Source: Clostridiales bacterium
Lineage (GTDB): Bacteria; Bacillota; Clostridia; Monoglobales; Firm-18
NCBI GenBank assembly: GCA_031255355.1
Contig: JAIRSR010000113.1
Coordinates: 1-10,037 of the forward strand
Length of the DNA: 10,037 nucleotides
Direction: 5' to 3'
Shown here: positions 1 to 6,473 of the stretch, piece after piece
Position numbering within the stretch: position 1 is the stretch's first letter
Layout: each line of letters begins with the position of its first letter
Position numbers and translations under genes: made by a program
The notes under the pieces: model-generated
Databases searched by the model: none
Seen by the model: only the letters and a program-made list of their open reading frames with translations
Told to the model about the DNA's origin: nothing

Positions 1-1
1 G

Positions 2-970
2 AACCTGCGCGGGCAATTCTACGCCAACGCGGAGCGGATTACAGACGAAATGGCGCAAGCGGCGAACGGCGCGTCCCGCGCGCTTTCACACTTGCCAACG
101 CCGTTTTTAAGCGCGTTTATGGGCGGTTTGGAAACAGGCGTGGATTTGCGCGACGCGGCGCGGCAAGGAACCAAGTACAACGGCAGCGGCTGTTTGATTC
201 ACGGACTTTCGGTAGTCGCGGATAGTTTCACCGCAGTGGACGCGCTGCTCAAAGAGCGTCCGCAAGACGCGGCGCGGCTGGTCACGGCGTTGAAAAACAA
301 TTTTGAGGGCGACGGCGAACTGTTGGAATATCTGCGTTCCCGCGCGAAATACGGCAACAACATCACCGTTGCGGACGCGGAAACGGCGGAAGTCGCGGAC
401 AAAATCGCCGATATGGTGCGCGGCAAACGCAACTACCTTGGCAACCCGTTCCGTCCCGATTTCAGCAGTCCTTCCACGCATTTGCTTTACGGCTACCACG
501 TCGGCGCGTTGCCGAACGGACGAAAGGCGCGGGAAATGCTGGGCTACGGCATCGACCCGCTCTACGGCGAAGCATCGGACGGCATGGGCTTCCGCGTACT
601 TTCCGCAATGCGGCTGCCGTTTGAAAAGTTCAACGGCGGGTACGCCTCGCACTTCGGCATAGACCCAAAATATTTCAAGGGGGAAACGTATGAGGAACAA
701 GGCGCGGAATTTAAGGAAAAAGTGTTCAAACCGTTGTTTTTTAACGAAAAGAACCCGAACACCGCGCCATTTTACCTATATGTCAACGTGACCACGCCGG
801 ATACTCTGCGGAATGTGTTGGCAGAGCCGCAAAAGTACGCGCCGAGCGGCGTTTACATCATGCGGATCCACGGCACTTTTGTGAACTTCCTCGACCTTTC
901 CCCCGACATTCAGCAGGACATCATCAAGCGGCTGGATTTGCGGTCTACCAAAATCGGCGGGGCGGCATAA
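2..970 (+). CDS. Glycyl radical enzyme (pyruvate formate-lyase-like), C-terminal part; 5' end outside window
   Basis: The frame is open from base 2 with no start signal near the internal ATG at 50, so this is the last 322 codons of a longer gene; family members usually have about 750-850 residues. Landmarks line up with the C-terminal half of E. coli PFL. GLSVVADSF (codons from about 200) matches the GLSVAADSL segment. ALPNGRKAREM matches the N-T-P-D-G-R-R segment. The tail RIHGTFVNF...Q-Q-D-I-I-K-R matches the glycyl radical loop RVSGY and the helix after it. The radical glycine would be the codon at 872-874, followed by 31 residues. These cytoplasmic enzymes use a glycyl radical and an active-site cysteine, made by a radical-SAM activase, to cleave C-C, C-O, C-N or C-S bonds. 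The catalytic cysteine lies upstream of the window. The motif R-I-H-G-T departs from the usual R-V-x-G-Y/F, so this is probably not a true PFL and the substrate is unknown. The kinase and isomerase downstream suggest a sugar or polyol. Confidence 0.88.
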   Translation, partial: NLRGQFYANAERITDEMAQAANGASRALSHLPTPFLSAFMGGLETGVDLRDAARQGTKYNGSGCLIHGLSVVADSFTAVDALLKERPQDAARLVTALKNNFEGDGELLEYLRSRAKYGNNITVADAETAEVADKIADMVRGKRNYLGNPFRPDFSSPSTHLLYGYHVGALPNGRKAREMLGYGIDPLYGEASDGMGFRVLSAMRLPFEKFNGGYASHFGIDPKYFKGETYEEQGAEFKEKVFKPLFFNEKNPNTAPFYLYVNVTTPDTLRNVLAEPQKYAPSGVYIMRIHGTFVNFLDLSPDIQQDIIKRLDLRSTKIGGAA

Positions 971-991
971 AATGTTGAAATACCCCGGGGG

Positions 992-1007
992 GTTCCCCTG
1001 CGGGAAC
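992..1007 (+). other. Intercistronic hairpin between radical enzyme and kinase genes
   Basis: A perfect 6-bp inverted repeat, GTTCCC (992-997) and GGGAAC (1002-1007), encloses the loop CTGC. It lies 21 bases after the radical-enzyme stop and 13 bases before the kinase ribosome binding site. A G/C-rich palindrome (CCCCGGGG, 983-990) sits just before it. No T-run follows, so it does not look like an intrinsic terminator. It may protect the 3' end of the upstream message or separate the translation of the two genes; that role is inference. Confidence 0.45.
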
Positions 1008-1020
1008 AGCAAGATTGACT

Positions 1021-1025
1021 GGAGG
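1021..1025 (+). promoter_or_regulatory. Ribosome binding site that fixes the kinase start
   Basis: GGAGG ends 7 bases before ATG 1033. An in-frame TTG at 1015 would put this site inside the gene and has no comparable site upstream, so ATG 1033 is preferred. Confidence 0.8.
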
Positions 1026-1032
1026 AATTGCA

Positions 1033-2361
1033 ATGCACACGATTGGATTAGACATAGGCACCACCTCGATTTGCGCGGTGAAAACGGACGCGGACAGCGG
1101 CGAGGTGAAACTTTCCCGCACCCGCGCGAACAACGCCGCGATAGACGGAACGGCGGAGTTTGAAAAATTGCAGGACGCGGACGTGATTGCCGAAACGGTG
1201 CGGGAACTGCTCGCGGAAGCGGGCGGGGGCGCGGCAATCGGCTTGACCGGGCAAATGCACGGGATTCTTTACACCGACGCGAACGGCAACGCGGTGAGCC
1301 CGCTTTACACGTGGCAGGACAGGCGCGGCGACGAGCCGTACAAGGACGGCTTGACGTACGCGGAGTATTTATCGCGGGAAAGCGGCCTCAAAAGCGCGGC
1401 GGGCTTCGGCATGACGACGCATTTTTACAACACCGTGAACGGACTTGTCCCGCCGAACGCCGCCGCGCTTTGCACGATCGCGGATTACGCGGGTATGAAA
1501 TTAACGGGCGCGAAACGGCCTGTTCTGCATCCCTCCAACGCGGACAGCCTCGGGCTGTTCGACGCGGGAACAGGCAAGTTTTGGCGGGAGGATTCCGCGC
1601 CGAAAGTCGCGGACGGCTTCCCGCTCCTCGGCGAAACGGCGGACGGCATTCCCGTCAGCGCGGCAATCGGCGACAATCAAGCGAGTTTTATCGGCTCTGT
1701 CCGCGACATGGAACGCGCCGTGCTGGTCAACGTCGGGACAGGGAGTCAAGTATCGCTCAAAGTCACGCGCGGCGACGCGCCGAAGGGCTTGGAAGCCCGC
1801 CCTTGCGTTGGCGGCGGGTTTTTGCTGGTCGGCGCGGCGTTGTGCGGCGGCCGCTCGTTCGCGCTGTTGGAGCGGTTTTTCCGTGACACGGCGCAACTTG
1901 GCGGCAAGGGCGGCGATAGTTTTTATCCGTACATAGACAAATGGCTCGAAGCCAATCAAACCCTACCGAAAGACGCGCCCGTATTTAGCAATAAATTTTG
2001 CGGTACGCGTGAAAACCCGCGCGAACGCGGCACAGTTACCAACCTCGGCATACACAACTTCACGCCCGGGCATTTTATCGCGGGGATTCTGCGCGGAATC
2101 GCGGAGGAGTTATTCAGTTTGTACGCGCAAACGGGCGCAAAGCGGGACTTCCTCGCCGGCGCGGGCAACGGCATACGCAAAAACCGCGCTTTGGCGCGTC
2201 TGTTAGAGGAACTGTTCGGGTTGCCGCTGCACATTCCCGCGCATACGGAGGAAGCGGCGTTCGGCGCGGGTCTGTTCGCGCTTACTGCGGCGGGGCGGCG
2301 AAAAACCTTGGGCGAGGCACAGCAAATGATTCAATACGAAAGGAGTCGTCACAATGTTTGA
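1033..2361 (+). CDS. FGGY-family carbohydrate kinase, sedoheptulokinase-like
   Basis: A 442-residue cytoplasmic ATP-dependent sugar kinase, near the usual length for the family. It starts with the phosphate-binding loop GLDIGTTS (residues 5-12). It then has GLTGQMHG and TWQDRRG, both close to human sedoheptulokinase (SGQMHG, TWQDGR). The catalytic-base motif GDNQASF follows, with the Asp near residue 214, then NVGTGSQVSL. Near the end is the ATP-site motif GAGNGIRKNRALARLLEE, with EEAAFGAGL close to the C-terminus. The segment GFGMTTHF and the spacing of the second half also follow sedoheptulokinase rather than glycerol or xylulose kinases. The expected reaction is phosphorylation of a ketose or polyol, for example sedoheptulose to its 7-phosphate, but related substrates cannot be excluded. 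The gene sits 62 bases after the radical-enzyme gene and its stop overlaps the start of the isomerase gene, so the three are probably co-transcribed. Nothing suggests damage. Confidence 0.88.
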   Translation: MHTIGLDIGTTSICAVKTDADSGEVKLSRTRANNAAIDGTAEFEKLQDADVIAETVRELLAEAGGGAAIGLTGQMHGILYTDANGNAVSPLYTWQDRRGDEPYKDGLTYAEYLSRESGLKSAAGFGMTTHFYNTVNGLVPPNAAALCTIADYAGMKLTGAKRPVLHPSNADSLGLFDAGTGKFWREDSAPKVADGFPLLGETADGIPVSAAIGDNQASFIGSVRDMERAVLVNVGTGSQVSLKVTRGDAPKGLEARPCVGGGFLLVGAALCGGRSFALLERFFRDTAQLGGKGGDSFYPYIDKWLEANQTLPKDAPVFSNKFCGTRENPRERGTVTNLGIHNFTPGHFIAGILRGIAEELFSLYAQTGAKRDFLAGAGNGIRKNRALARLLEELFGLPLHIPAHTEEAAFGAGLFALTAAGRRKTLGEAQQMIQYERSRHNV

Positions 2362-3400
2362 AGCACCGATTTTTTTTGAGCGCAACAGGGTCAGCCGCGT
2401 GTATACGGGAGGTCTGTTGTTCCGCGACCTGTTCGGCGACCCCGCCGAGGACGGCGGCTTCCCGGAGGAGTGGATTGCCTCTTGCGTCGCGGCGCAAACG
2501 GAGGACGGCAAAACAGAGGGGATTTCCCGCGTTCGCGGCGGCGGGGAGCGGTTCGACACGCTGTTGGAAAAGTACGCGGACGCGTTGACGGGCGGCGGCA
2601 AAAATACAGGCGTACTTGTCAAGGCGTTGGACAGCGCGGTGCGGCTTCCGGTGCAGACGCACCCCGACCGCGCGTTCTCCGAAGCGCACTTCAACAGCAA
2701 GTACGGCAAGGCGGAAAGTTGGGTGATTCTTGCCACCCGCCCGAACGCCAAGGTATATTTGGGCTTTAACCGCGCCGTCACCCGCGCGGAGTTCGCGGCG
2801 TTAATCGAGCGTTCCGAAACGGACAAAAACGCGATGGAAGCCGTACTAAACGCGTTTGAGGTGACGGCGGGCGACGTGTTTTTTATCCCCGCGCGGGCGG
2901 TACACGCAATCGGCGCGGGCTGTCTGATTTTGGAAGTGCAGGAACCGACGGATTTCACCCTACAGCCCGAACGGTACTGCGGCGATTACCGCCTAAGCGA
3001 TTATAGTATGTACCTCGGAATCGACAAGGAAGCCGCGCTTGACTGCTTTGATTATACGTTCGATTTGGAGCGCGTCAAGCGCGAATGTGTGAAAAAACCG
3101 CGCGTAACGCGGCAGGAAAACGGCGTGACGGCGGAAACGCTCATCAGTTACAGCGATACGCCGTGTTTCGCGGTGAACAAATACACCGTAGACGGCGGCG
3201 CGGCGGCACTTGGCTACGACAAATACGCGGTGTACGCGGTCACGCGCGGAAGCGGCAGAATCACCGGCAGGAATTGCGACGCCGCAATCCAAAAAGGCGA
3301 TTACTTTTTCGCGCCGTTTTGTCTGAAAAACACCCTGACGGTAACGGCGGAACATTTGGAACTGATTGAGTGTTTGCCGCCGATAGGGGAACCGCTGTAA
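2354..3400 (+). CDS. Class I mannose-6-phosphate isomerase-like protein
   Basis: A 348-residue cupin-fold zinc enzyme. Its ATG overlaps the kinase stop by 8 bases (ATGTTTGA), with GAAAGGAG at 2338-2345 as ribosome binding site, so translational coupling is likely. The type I isomerase metal ligands are visible: Q101 and H103 in VQTHPDRAF, E121 in GKAESW, and H184 in ARAVHAIGAGC, which is followed by LILEVQEPTDFT. A second cupin half follows, with KYAVYAVTRGSG and a GDYFFAP motif near the C-terminus. Known members interconvert mannose 6-phosphate and fructose 6-phosphate, and some act on other aldose/ketose phosphates. After the last ligand the sequence is Q-P-E-R-Y...Y-R-L-S-D-Y-S-M-Y-L-G, which differs from the compact T-Y-R-x-Y-D-x-x-R of standard bacterial ManA, so the substrate may differ. 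It is the last gene of its unit, followed by a terminator. Confidence 0.85.
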   Translation: MFEAPIFFERNRVSRVYTGGLLFRDLFGDPAEDGGFPEEWIASCVAAQTEDGKTEGISRVRGGGERFDTLLEKYADALTGGGKNTGVLVKALDSAVRLPVQTHPDRAFSEAHFNSKYGKAESWVILATRPNAKVYLGFNRAVTRAEFAALIERSETDKNAMEAVLNAFEVTAGDVFFIPARAVHAIGAGCLILEVQEPTDFTLQPERYCGDYRLSDYSMYLGIDKEAALDCFDYTFDLERVKRECVKKPRVTRQENGVTAETLISYSDTPCFAVNKYTVDGGAAALGYDKYAVYAVTRGSGRITGRNCDAAIQKGDYFFAPFCLKNTLTVTAEHLELIECLPPIGEPL

Positions 3401-3427
3401 CTCCGGCGGGATTGTGACGCGACGCGC

Positions 3428-3465
3428 AAAAAATCCGCGGATTTTTAATCTTCTGCGGATTTTTT
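3428..3465 (+). terminator. Intrinsic terminator after the isomerase gene
   Basis: An 11-bp perfect stem, AAAAAATCCGC (3428-3438) with GCGGATTTTTT (3455-3465), has a 16-base loop. The T-run is part of the 3' arm, and the A-run on the 5' side would allow termination on the opposite strand too. The loop contains a second copy of the 3' arm (GCGGATTTTT at 3437-3446), so an alternative, weaker hairpin could form with the same 5' arm. It lies just upstream of the lepA promoter and separates the two units. Confidence 0.85.
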
Positions 3466-3475
3466 ACATCTCTGA

Positions 3476-3504
3476 TTGATTTTAACAGCCCGCTATGCTA
3501 TAAT
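3476..3504 (+). promoter_or_regulatory. Sigma-A type promoter for lepA unit
   Basis: A -35 element TTGATT (3476-3481), 17-base spacer and perfect -10 TATAAT (3499-3504). TG at 3496-3497 forms an extended -10 (TGCTATAAT). A second TATAAT lies at 3509-3514 but has no -35 at the right distance. The predicted transcript starts near 3511, giving a leader of about 40 bases. The site directly follows the terminator of the previous unit. Confidence 0.82.
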
Positions 3505-3537
3505 ATGTTATAATAAATACAAGTTATGTGAAAGGTA

Positions 3538-3544
3538 TAGGGGG
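3538..3544 (+). promoter_or_regulatory. Ribosome binding site of lepA
   Basis: TAGGGGG, one mismatch from the AGGAGG consensus core, ends 6 bases before ATG 3551. This supports ATG 3551 over the in-frame TTG at 3476, which lies inside the promoter. Confidence 0.6.
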
Positions 3545-3550
3545 CAGTGT

Positions 3551-5359
3551 ATGTCAGAGCATCAAGAAAATATAAGAAATTTTTGTATCATCGCGCATAT
3601 AGACCACGGGAAAAGCACCCTTGCGGATCGGCTTTTGGAGTACACGGGTGTACTTTCCGCGCGTGAAATGGAGGATCGCATCCTGGACAACATGGATTTG
3701 GAGCGTGAGCGCGGCATCACCATCAAGGCGCGTGCCGTCCGCTTGATCTACAACGCGCGTGACGGGCAGCGGTATGTACTCAACTTGATCGACACGCCCG
3801 GGCATGTGGATTTCAACTATGAAGTTTCCCGCGCTCTGGCGGCGTGTGAGGGCGCGGCGTTGGTGGTGGACGCGGCACAGGGCATCGAGGCGCAAACGCT
3901 TGCCAACACGTACCTCGCGCTGGATCACGGTCTGGAGTTGGTCCCGGTCATCAACAAAATCGACTTGCCAAGCGCCCGGCCGGAGCACGTCAAAAAGGAA
4001 ATCGAGGACGTAATCGGGATTCCCGCCGACGAATCGCCGCTGATTTCCGCGAAACAGGGCGTTGGGATCGAGGAAGTTTTGGAGCAAATTGTAAAAACCG
4101 TTCCCGCGCCGTCCGGCGATGCGGACAAGCCGCTAAAGGCGTTGATTTTCGACTCGTACTACGACAGTTACAAAGGGGTCATTATCTATTGCAGAGTGTT
4201 TGACGGCAGTGTAAAACCCGGGAGCAAAATAAAACTGATGGCGACGGGCAAGGTGTTTGAAGTAGTCGAGGCGGGCTATTTAAGCCCGAATGGTATGGTC
4301 GCCTCGGACGGACTGCAAGCGGGTGAGGTCGGCTTTGTAGCGGCGAGTATTAAAAACGTCGCGGATACCAACGTGGGCGATACCGTCACCACGGTGGAAC
4401 ACGGCGCGGCGGAGCCTTTGCCCGGCTATAAACAAGTGAATCCTATGGTGTTCTGCGGCATCTACCCCGCCGACGGCGCACGTTATGACGACCTGCGCGA
4501 CGCGCTGGGCAAGTTGCGGCTGAACGACGCGTCGCTATCCTTTGAGCCGGAAACTTCCGTCGCGCTCGGCTTCGGCTTCCGCTGCGGGTTCCTCGGGCTT
4601 TTGCACCTGGAAATCATACAGGAGCGTTTAGAGCGGGAATACTCTTTGGATTTGGTCACCACCGCGCCCGGCGTGGTATATAAAATCATCAAAAACAACG
4701 GCGAAACCGCAGAGATCGACAACCCGACCAACCTCCCCTCCCCCTCTGAAATCAACTATATGGAGGAGCCTGTCGTCAGCGCGGCGATTATGACGCCCGC
4801 CGACACGGTAGGGAATATCATGGAACTGTGCCAAGAGCGGCGCGGCGTTTTTAAGGATATGAAGTACCTGGACGAGAGCCGCGTTTCACTGACCTACGAA
4901 TTGCCGCTCAACGAAATTATTTACGACTTTTTCGACGCGCTCAAATCGCGTACGCGGGGCTACGCGTCCTTTGACTATGAACTCATCGGGTACCGCAAGG
5001 CGACGCTGGTAAAACTTGACATTCTTTTGAACGCGGAGGTTGTGGACGCGCTAAGTTTCATTGTACACACCGATAAGGCGTATGAGCGCGGACGGAAAAT
5101 ATGCGAAAAACTCAAAGCGGCAATCCCGCGCCAACTGTTTGAAATCCCCATCCAAGCGTCGATTGGCAGTAAGATTATCGCGCGGGAAACGGTCAAGGCA
5201 ATGCGCAAAGACGTGCTTGCCAAGTGCTACGGCGGCGATATTACGCGCAAAAAGAAACTGTTGGAAAAGCAGAAAGAGGGCAAAAAGCGTATGCGGCAGG
5301 TCGGCGCGGTCGAGGTTCCGCAAGAGGCGTTTATGTCCGTGCTGAAACTCGATGAGTAA
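3551..5359 (+). CDS. lepA: Elongation factor 4 (LepA), ribosomal back-translocase GTPase
   Basis: A 602-residue protein, the normal LepA length. All five GTPase motifs are present: AHIDHGKST (15-23), RERGIT (52-57), DTPGH (81-85), NKID (135-138) and SAK (166-168). The stretch HVDFNYEVSRALAACEG, the RCGFLGLLH segment and the C-terminal end, including CYGGDITRKKKLLEKQKEGK, are characteristic of LepA and separate it from EF-G, TypA and peptide release factor 3. LepA is a ribosome-bound GTPase that acts in the cytoplasm or at the membrane and is linked to stalled-ribosome remobilisation, initiation or 30S assembly. It is the first gene after the promoter, and its stop overlaps the hemW start by 8 bases, a pairing common in bacteria. 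No defects are seen. Confidence 0.98.
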   Translation: MSEHQENIRNFCIIAHIDHGKSTLADRLLEYTGVLSAREMEDRILDNMDLERERGITIKARAVRLIYNARDGQRYVLNLIDTPGHVDFNYEVSRALAACEGAALVVDAAQGIEAQTLANTYLALDHGLELVPVINKIDLPSARPEHVKKEIEDVIGIPADESPLISAKQGVGIEEVLEQIVKTVPAPSGDADKPLKALIFDSYYDSYKGVIIYCRVFDGSVKPGSKIKLMATGKVFEVVEAGYLSPNGMVASDGLQAGEVGFVAASIKNVADTNVGDTVTTVEHGAAEPLPGYKQVNPMVFCGIYPADGARYDDLRDALGKLRLNDASLSFEPETSVALGFGFRCGFLGLLHLEIIQERLEREYSLDLVTTAPGVVYKIIKNNGETAEIDNPTNLPSPSEINYMEEPVVSAAIMTPADTVGNIMELCQERRGVFKDMKYLDESRVSLTYELPLNEIIYDFFDALKSRTRGYASFDYELIGYRKATLVKLDILLNAEVVDALSFIVHTDKAYERGRKICEKLKAAIPRQLFEIPIQASIGSKIIARETVKAMRKDVLAKCYGGDITRKKKLLEKQKEGKKRMRQVGAVEVPQEAFMSVLKLDE

Positions 5360-6422
5360 CGGAATCTACATTCACATACCCTTTTGCGTGAAAAAGTGCG
5401 CGTACTGTGATTTTAACTCCTACGACAATCTGGACGGCTTAAAACAGCCGTACACCGAGGCGTTGCTACGGGAAGTCGCGGCGCGTTTGCCCGCTGCCTA
5501 CGACACAATTTTTATCGGCGGCGGCACTCCTACCGCACTCCCCGCCGCGTCACTGCTGCGCATTGTATCGGCAGTCGCGCGGGAGGGCTGTGAATTTACG
5601 GTAGAGGTAAACCCCGCGACGCTGGATCGCGGCGGGTTTGCCGCGCTGAAAGACGCGGGTGTGAACCGAATCAGTTTCGGTCTGCAATCGGCGTTGGAGG
5701 ACGAACTTGCCGTACTCGGCAGGATTCACACGTTCGCCGACTTTTTGCGGTCGTACCGTGACGCGCGGGACGCGGGCTTCGGCAACATCAGTATTGATTT
5801 GATGTTTTCCCTCCCCGGGCAAACCTTGGATAAGTGGAAACGCACCCTCCACAGCGCGGCGGCGTTATCGCCGGAACATCTTTCCTGCTATTCCCTCACC
5901 ATCGAGGAGGGTACGCCGTTTCACGCTATGCGGTTGGACTTGCCCTCGGAGGAGGAGGACAGGCAAATGTACCGATACGCGGCGGAATACCTGCAACGCC
6001 TTGGATACCGCCATTATGAAATCTCCAACTTCGCGCGGGACGGGTATCAGTGCGCCCACAACCTCAAATATTGGGAACGCACACCGTACTACGGCTTCGG
6101 CGCGGGTGCGCACTCACTGACCGGCGGCACACGTTACGCGAACAGCCGCGAGGTACGGCAATATATTTCCGCGAACGCCGTCACCGAAACGGTGTTGAGC
6201 GCAACGGATATTGAAAATGAGTATATCTTTTTGGGGCTTCGCAAAACCGACGGAATCCGTCTTGCGGAATACCGCGCTCTGTTCGGCGCGGAGTTCACCG
6301 AAAAACACGCCGCCGCCCTGCGGAACTACCAAGGGCTGTACGCGGTTGACGACGGCCGCTTCCGCTTGACCCTCGACGGAATCTGCGTATCCAACACAAT
6401 CCTTTGCGGCCTTATGACGTAA
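5352..6422 (+). CDS. hemW: Radical SAM haem chaperone HemW (oxygen-independent coproporphyrinogen III oxidase-like)
   Basis: A 356-residue radical SAM protein, close to the usual 370-380. The N-terminus reads IYIHIPFCVKKCAYCDF, giving the C-x3-C-x2-C iron-sulfur motif at C12, C16 and C19. The second residue after C19 is F21; true HemN has a fourth Cys (CxC) there, which points to HemW. The SAM-binding glycine motif IFIGGGTPTAL follows. Later come LSCYSLTIEEGTPF, HYEISNFAR, CAHNLKYW and the HemN C-terminal segment FLGLRKTDGI. HemW binds haem and is thought to deliver it to respiratory enzymes rather than to oxidise coproporphyrinogen. The start ATG lies within the lepA end (ATGAGTAA) without a good ribosome binding site, so translational coupling is likely. 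Confidence 0.93.
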   Translation: MSNGIYIHIPFCVKKCAYCDFNSYDNLDGLKQPYTEALLREVAARLPAAYDTIFIGGGTPTALPAASLLRIVSAVAREGCEFTVEVNPATLDRGGFAALKDAGVNRISFGLQSALEDELAVLGRIHTFADFLRSYRDARDAGFGNISIDLMFSLPGQTLDKWKRTLHSAAALSPEHLSCYSLTIEEGTPFHAMRLDLPSEEEDRQMYRYAAEYLQRLGYRHYEISNFARDGYQCAHNLKYWERTPYYGFGAGAHSLTGGTRYANSREVRQYISANAVTETVLSATDIENEYIFLGLRKTDGIRLAEYRALFGAEFTEKHAAALRNYQGLYAVDDGRFRLTLDGICVSNTILCGLMT

Positions 6423-6460
6423 CGCGGCAAACGGCACCGCGCCGGCACGCGTATGAGTAT

Positions 6461-6465
6461 AGGAG
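6461..6465 (+). promoter_or_regulatory. Ribosome binding site that favours a TTG start for comEC
   Basis: AGGAG ends 8 bases before the in-frame TTG at 6474. The upstream ATG at 6453 has only GC-rich sequence ahead of it and would put this site inside the gene. TTG 6474 also places the hydrophobic segment directly at the N-terminus after K-R. Confidence 0.65.
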
Positions 6466-6473
6466 TGATAGGC

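Noticed and set aside
50..52. ATG 50 as the true start of the radical-enzyme gene
   Set aside because: The frame is open upstream to the window edge, no ribosome binding site precedes it, and the protein would lack the catalytic cysteine region.
107..700. Minus-strand open frame (197 codons) opposite the glycyl radical enzyme gene
   Set aside because: The + strand carries clear family motifs; the antisense frame has none.
972..1163. Small + strand frame starting just after the radical-enzyme stop
   Set aside because: It overlaps the well-supported kinase start in another frame and has no ribosome binding site.
2203..2958. Minus-strand open frame (251 codons) opposite the kinase end and the isomerase
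   Set aside because: It is a shadow of two genes with visible catalytic motifs; its Ser/Arg/Pro-rich translation shows no recognisable domain.
3476..3550. N-terminal extension of lepA from TTG 3476
   Set aside because: This stretch is the promoter and leader; LepA proteins begin near the ATG at 3551, which has a suitable ribosome binding site.
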